This document shows positions 31,286-33,885 of a stretch of DNA of 33,885 nucleotides, one piece after another (the stretch's first letter is position 1; every line of letters begins with the position of its first letter). The notes beneath the pieces are model-generated. The model made no database searches. It was not told where the DNA came from and saw nothing but the letters and a program-made list of their open reading frames with translations. The stretch spans positions 1-33,885 of the forward strand of contig DGWL01000085.1 of the NCBI GenBank assembly GCA_002396125.1, in the 5' to 3' direction. The translations under genes and the position numbers were made by a program. Origin of the DNA: Porphyromonadaceae bacterium UBA4259 (GTDB taxonomy: Bacteria; Bacteroidota; Bacteroidia; Bacteroidales; Muribaculaceae).

Positions 31286-33416
31286 AGTTGTTTTGTTTTT
31301 TTGAGTTACTATTATACTTATTATTAAGCTTTTTGCCTTGATTGAAACGAATTGTAAACGATGCATAGACCGTAGTGCCCGGCGTGGTGGTACCCAAGTG
31401 CAACCCGTGGGGTGTGCGGTCGCAATAGTTGAAGATGTTGTCAACTCCAGCCTCGATGCGATAGCTCATGGTGCGGGAATGACCCAGGTCGTGAGTGGTG
31501 GAGATGCGCCATGTGGTGTAACCCTTGCCATTGCCGTCGTCTTGATAGTAGCGCGTGCTCGACATGCGGCCATACAAGCCCACACCCAGCTGATAGTTGA
31601 CACCGAAGCGGTGGCCCCAGGTGGCAAAGAAGTTTCCCTTGTGATGCGCGGTGCCGTCGATAGTCACCTTGTGCATCTTGTCGTGGTTGGTGTCATACTG
31701 GTTGGCGTCGGTGTCGAGGTAGCTGTAGCCCAAGCCAAAGGCAAACTCACGCCAGTTGTAGCGCACATTGACATCGACTCCCACCGTCTTGGCATCCTCA
31801 ATGTTTTGATATTGACGGGTCTTGACCGGGTCATACTGGATGATATATTCGTCGGGGGCCTGGTAGTTGGGGATGGTGACCAGCGCTATCATGTCCTTCA
31901 CCTTATTGTAATAGCCGGTAACGGTAACGTTAAGCCCACGATAACTGTACTCGCCGCTCAGTGCGAAATAATTGCTCGACTGGGGCTTGAGATTGGTATT
32001 GCCAAGATAAAGATAGGTGCCACTCATCTGCCGAACGTAGCGGTAGAAGAGCTCGCGGATGGCAGGTGTCTTGAAGCCTTGACTCCAGGTGGCACGCAAG
32101 CGCCACGCACCTGCGGGTTTCCACATCGCCGACAGCTTGGGGGTGAACTTGGCGCCAAATTGCTCGTTGTAGTTGAAACGCACTCCGGCGGTGATGTTGA
32201 AATTGGGGATTAGATTAAACTCGTCTTGAGCATAGACGGCTGTGGTCCAATCGCTTGCCTTGCCTCCCTTGACGCGGGTTGGAGCATTGAGCCAGTCGTA
32301 GCGATACTCGACACCGGTGCTCAGCAGGTTCTCACACGGCAACGTGAACACTCCCTTTAGAGTTGCCATAGTGCGTTGCTGGTCGCTCTGCAGTTCCTTT
32401 TGGCCCGGCAAGTAGGGGAAATAGGGATAATAGGGTGTGCCGGCGCTCTTTTCATAGTCCTCCACAAGTGTTGTGGCAGTGTAGTAATAATAGTAGGCAT
32501 GGCGGTTCCAGTCCACGTCGAGCGAGATGTAGTCGGTCTTTGAGCGCTGCCACTTGCCTCCCACAGCAGCCGAGCCATTGTGATACTCCATGTCCCACGT
32601 CTTCACGTCGTAGTGTGGGTGACGTCCACTCACGCGGTAGATGCGTTTCCAGTAGGTGCTACCCTCGGCATAGAGTTCCCAGTCGCGCGCCGGCTGATAG
32701 GTGATGCGCTCAGCCACTTGCCAGTTGGTGTGGCGGTTCACTGTTTTGTTGCGCGAGTCGGTGATGGGGGGTTCAGTGGGCAAGGTGTGCTCAACCTGTG
32801 TGTTTTGCCATCCGTCGCTGTGTTGCAACTGGAAGTTGGTGTAGGAGCTGAACTTGCCAAACCTCAACGACAGTCCGTTGTGCTGGCGCACGTCACCATA
32901 ACTGCCCAGGCGCGTGGTGTTTTCCACCAGCACGCCCTGCTCGCGGTGTTTCCTGGTGATGATGTTCACCACTCCGGCAATGGCATCCGAGCCATAGAGC
33001 GCGCTTGATGCGCCTTTCACTATCTCAATTTTTTCAATATTTTGCGGGTCGATGAGCGATAGTTCGTTTTGGCCTCCCACATCGCCATGAATGCGCTTGC
33101 CGTCAATGAGGATGAGAATATAGGAGTTGCCCAAGCCGCCCAGCTGCATCTGCGAGCCCATGTCGTCTTGATTGAAAGCAAACGATGCCGTGAGGCCACT
33201 CAAGATGTCCTCAATGCTCTTGCCGGCATAGTTGCGCAACATCTTGCCGCTTATGACTTCGGTTTGAACGGGAGCGTCTTTAAGCAGATGCTCGGTGCCG
33301 GTGCCGGTAACAACTATCTCACCCAAACTGACATGCTGCAACGAGTCGGTCTGGGCAAAAGCAAACAAATGCACGCAAAGTGCCAAAAATAAAAGTTTAA
33401 GCTTCTTTTTTGTCAT
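31272..33416 (-). CDS. btuB: BtuB-like TonB-dependent outer-membrane receptor 1
   Basis: This is the first gene after the cobalamin riboswitch. From the ATG at 33414-33416 the product has 714 residues: a signal peptide (MTKKKLKLLFLALCVHLFAFA), a TonB-box-like EIVVTGTG, a plug domain with LGGLGNSYILILIDGKRI and SALYGSDAIAGVVNIITRK, and a barrel. The expected terminal barrel signal, YASFTIRF, is followed by 23 further hydrophilic residues rich in Asn and Lys, which is atypical. An upstream frame to 33554 would include part of the riboswitch and has no signal peptide, so it is rejected. The riboswitch strongly supports corrinoid uptake. Confidence 0.93.
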   Translation of the reverse strand: MTKKKLKLLFLALCVHLFAFAQTDSLQHVSLGEIVVTGTGTEHLLKDAPVQTEVISGKMLRNYAGKSIEDILSGLTASFAFNQDDMGSQMQLGGLGNSYILILIDGKRIHGDVGGQNELSLIDPQNIEKIEIVKGASSALYGSDAIAGVVNIITRKHREQGVLVENTTRLGSYGDVRQHNGLSLRFGKFSSYTNFQLQHSDGWQNTQVEHTLPTEPPITDSRNKTVNRHTNWQVAERITYQPARDWELYAEGSTYWKRIYRVSGRHPHYDVKTWDMEYHNGSAAVGGKWQRSKTDYISLDVDWNRHAYYYYYTATTLVEDYEKSAGTPYYPYFPYLPGQKELQSDQQRTMATLKGVFTLPCENLLSTGVEYRYDWLNAPTRVKGGKASDWTTAVYAQDEFNLIPNFNITAGVRFNYNEQFGAKFTPKLSAMWKPAGAWRLRATWSQGFKTPAIRELFYRYVRQMSGTYLYLGNTNLKPQSSNYFALSGEYSYRGLNVTVTGYYNKVKDMIALVTIPNYQAPDEYIIQYDPVKTRQYQNIEDAKTVGVDVNVRYNWREFAFGLGYSYLDTDANQYDTNHDKMHKVTIDGTAHHKGNFFATWGHRFGVNYQLGVGLYGRMSSTRYYQDDGNGKGYTTWRISTTHDLGHSRTMSYRIEAGVDNIFNYCDRTPHGLHLGTTTPGTTVYASFTIRFNQGKKLNNKYNSNSKKQNNYDED

Positions 33417-33421
33417 AGTCA

Positions 33422-33447
33422 CGTTCCACTTATTCCTGAGTGGGTCG
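33422..33447 (-). other. Candidate expression-platform hairpin before receptor 1
   Basis: Between the B12 box and the start codon, CCACT (33443-33439) and AGTGG (33430-33426) can pair around an 8-nt loop, with further pairs outside one mismatch. The hairpin ends 5 nt before the ATG, a position suitable for controlling ribosome access. There is no T-run, so transcription termination is unlikely. Confidence 0.35.
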
Positions 33448-33473
33448 CACTTTAATAATGTATAAACAACAAA

Positions 33474-33640
33474 ATGTGGCAGGTCTTCTGACTTACTCCT
33501 CATTGACCTCGCCTTCCCAGCCAAGCAAGTGGCCAGTGGCATGCGTGAAGCCAAGGGTAGCGGAGATTACAGCTGCAGGTACAGTTCCCGATTCTCACGG
33601 GATTCCCTCACATTGCAACGACGAAGCCGTCGCAACTACC
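33474..33640 (-). ncRNA. Cobalamin (AdoCbl-type) riboswitch
   Basis: Read on the minus strand the conserved core is clear. GGGAATCCCGTGAGAATCGG lies at 33606-33587, followed by ACTGTACC and GCAGCTGTAA. GCCACTGG is at 33540-33533 and TGGGAAGGC at 33519-33511. The B12 box AGTCAGAAGACCTGCC is at 33493-33478. An 8-bp stem (33635-33628 with 33620-33613) forms the 5' part. It lies in the roughly 230-nt leader of the operon, 58 nt upstream of the first start codon. High corrinoid levels are expected to reduce expression of receptor 1 and, by coupling or decay, the genes after it. Confidence 0.95.
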
Positions 33641-33654
33641 ACTAAAATTCGCCG

Positions 33655-33686
33655 CAAAGGTATAACTTTTTTCCTAATCCACCAAA
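33655..33686 (-). promoter_or_regulatory. Promoter of the cobalamin operon
   Basis: On the minus strand TTTG (33686-33683) and TACCTTTG (33662-33655) are exactly 20 nt apart, an excellent match to the Bacteroidota -33/-7 consensus. The predicted start lies a few bases before the riboswitch. The promoter begins about 10 nt after the stop codon of the reading frame at the right edge. Confidence 0.78.
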
Positions 33687-33696
33687 TTTACCAACG

Positions 33697-33885
33697 CTAA
33701 AACAATTTAAAACCAATTTCTGAAAATGCCAACAATAAGTGAGGCACAATTTCCAAAATCCACATTAACGTAGCGAAAGCAAAGATGGCAATAACTCTTT
33801 GCTGCACAATTGTAAGCCCTTCGATGCCAAATGCGCTTGATGGCAAGTTCCACAAGAGCAACGTGGCCAAAAGCACGATTGCTGA
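33697..33885 (-). pseudogene. End of a partial reading frame resembling the N-terminus of an SLC13-type transporter
   Basis: The last 189 bases give 62 residues and a TAG stop on the minus strand; the start lies outside the window. The stretch GLTIVQQRVIAIFAFATLMW with two hydrophobic helices resembles the first membrane segments of SLC13/DASS sodium:carboxylate symporters, where several hundred more residues should follow. Here the frame stops soon after (HLLLAFSEIGFKLF) and no continuation is visible in the other frames. It may be a truncated remnant left when the cobalamin operon was placed here. It could instead be a complete small membrane protein, or the end of a different family. Confidence 0.5.

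Noticed and set aside
31338..32213. 291-codon plus-strand frame opposite receptor 1
   Set aside because: It mirrors the coding bias of the TonB receptor gene and has no start context or family features.
33440..33700. 86-codon plus-strand frame across the riboswitch
   Set aside because: The sequence is fully explained by the riboswitch and promoter on the minus strand, and the translation has no protein features.
1..33885. CRISPR arrays, tRNA or rRNA genes, insertion sequences, phage genes, defence systems
   Set aside because: No regular spaced repeats, cloverleaf-like sequences, transposases or phage/defence proteins were seen on either strand.

Overview
The window comes from a member of the Bacteroidota, most likely the order Bacteroidales. 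The evidence is Bacteroidota-type promoters (a -33 TTTG and a -7 TAnnTTTG about 20 nt apart), paired TonB-dependent receptors and lipoproteins, genes without clear Shine-Dalgarno sequences, and family-level protein similarity. Base composition near 50% G+C would fit Muribaculaceae or a relative, but this was not tested.

Left part (1-11.0 kb): a set of short, independent transcription units. nhaC (Na+/H+ antiporter) and patB (PLP C-S lyase/aminotransferase) lie on the minus strand, and patB is divergent from dapF (lysine/peptidoglycan pathway). dapF converges, across a strong hairpin terminator, with a 1073-residue oxidoreductase that joins five redox modules. A 425-base gene-free region separates that gene from dsbD (trans-envelope thiol reductant transfer), which is followed by a UPF0597/CyuA-type cysteine desulfidase gene.

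Right part (11.1-33.7 kb): nineteen minus-strand genes, overlapping or closely spaced, that look like one operon for corrinoid uptake and anaerobic (early-cobalt) adenosylcobalamin synthesis. A good promoter at 33655-33686 is followed by a cobalamin riboswitch at 33474-33640. The order of transcription is: TonB receptor 1, a lipoprotein CbiK cobaltochelatase, TonB receptor 2, four bifunctional ring-building proteins (CbiH-CbiC, CbiE-CbiT, CbiG-CbiF, CbiJ-CbiD), BtuF-like and BtuC-like transporter parts, the nucleotide-loop enzymes CobS, CobC, CobU and CobT, then CbiA, a PduO-type adenosyltransferase, CbiP, CobD, CbiB, and a terminal HAD phosphatase. Together these cover cobalt insertion, ring contraction, amidation, adenosylation, aminopropanol attachment and lower-ligand assembly, plus outer- and inner-membrane uptake. 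Not found here are CbiL (C20 methyltransferase), the transporter ATPase BtuD, and the enzymes that make sirohydrochlorin or dimethylbenzimidazole.

Right edge: the last 189 bases encode the end of a minus-strand reading frame that resembles only the N-terminal part of an SLC13-type transporter and stops just upstream of the cobalamin promoter. It is probably a remnant.

The most interesting points are the lipoprotein CbiK with a possible surface-export signal, set between two TonB receptors; the absence of cbiL from an otherwise nearly complete riboswitch operon; a possible riboswitch-independent internal promoter before btuF; an A+T-rich in-frame insert in cbiA; and the five-module redox fusion.
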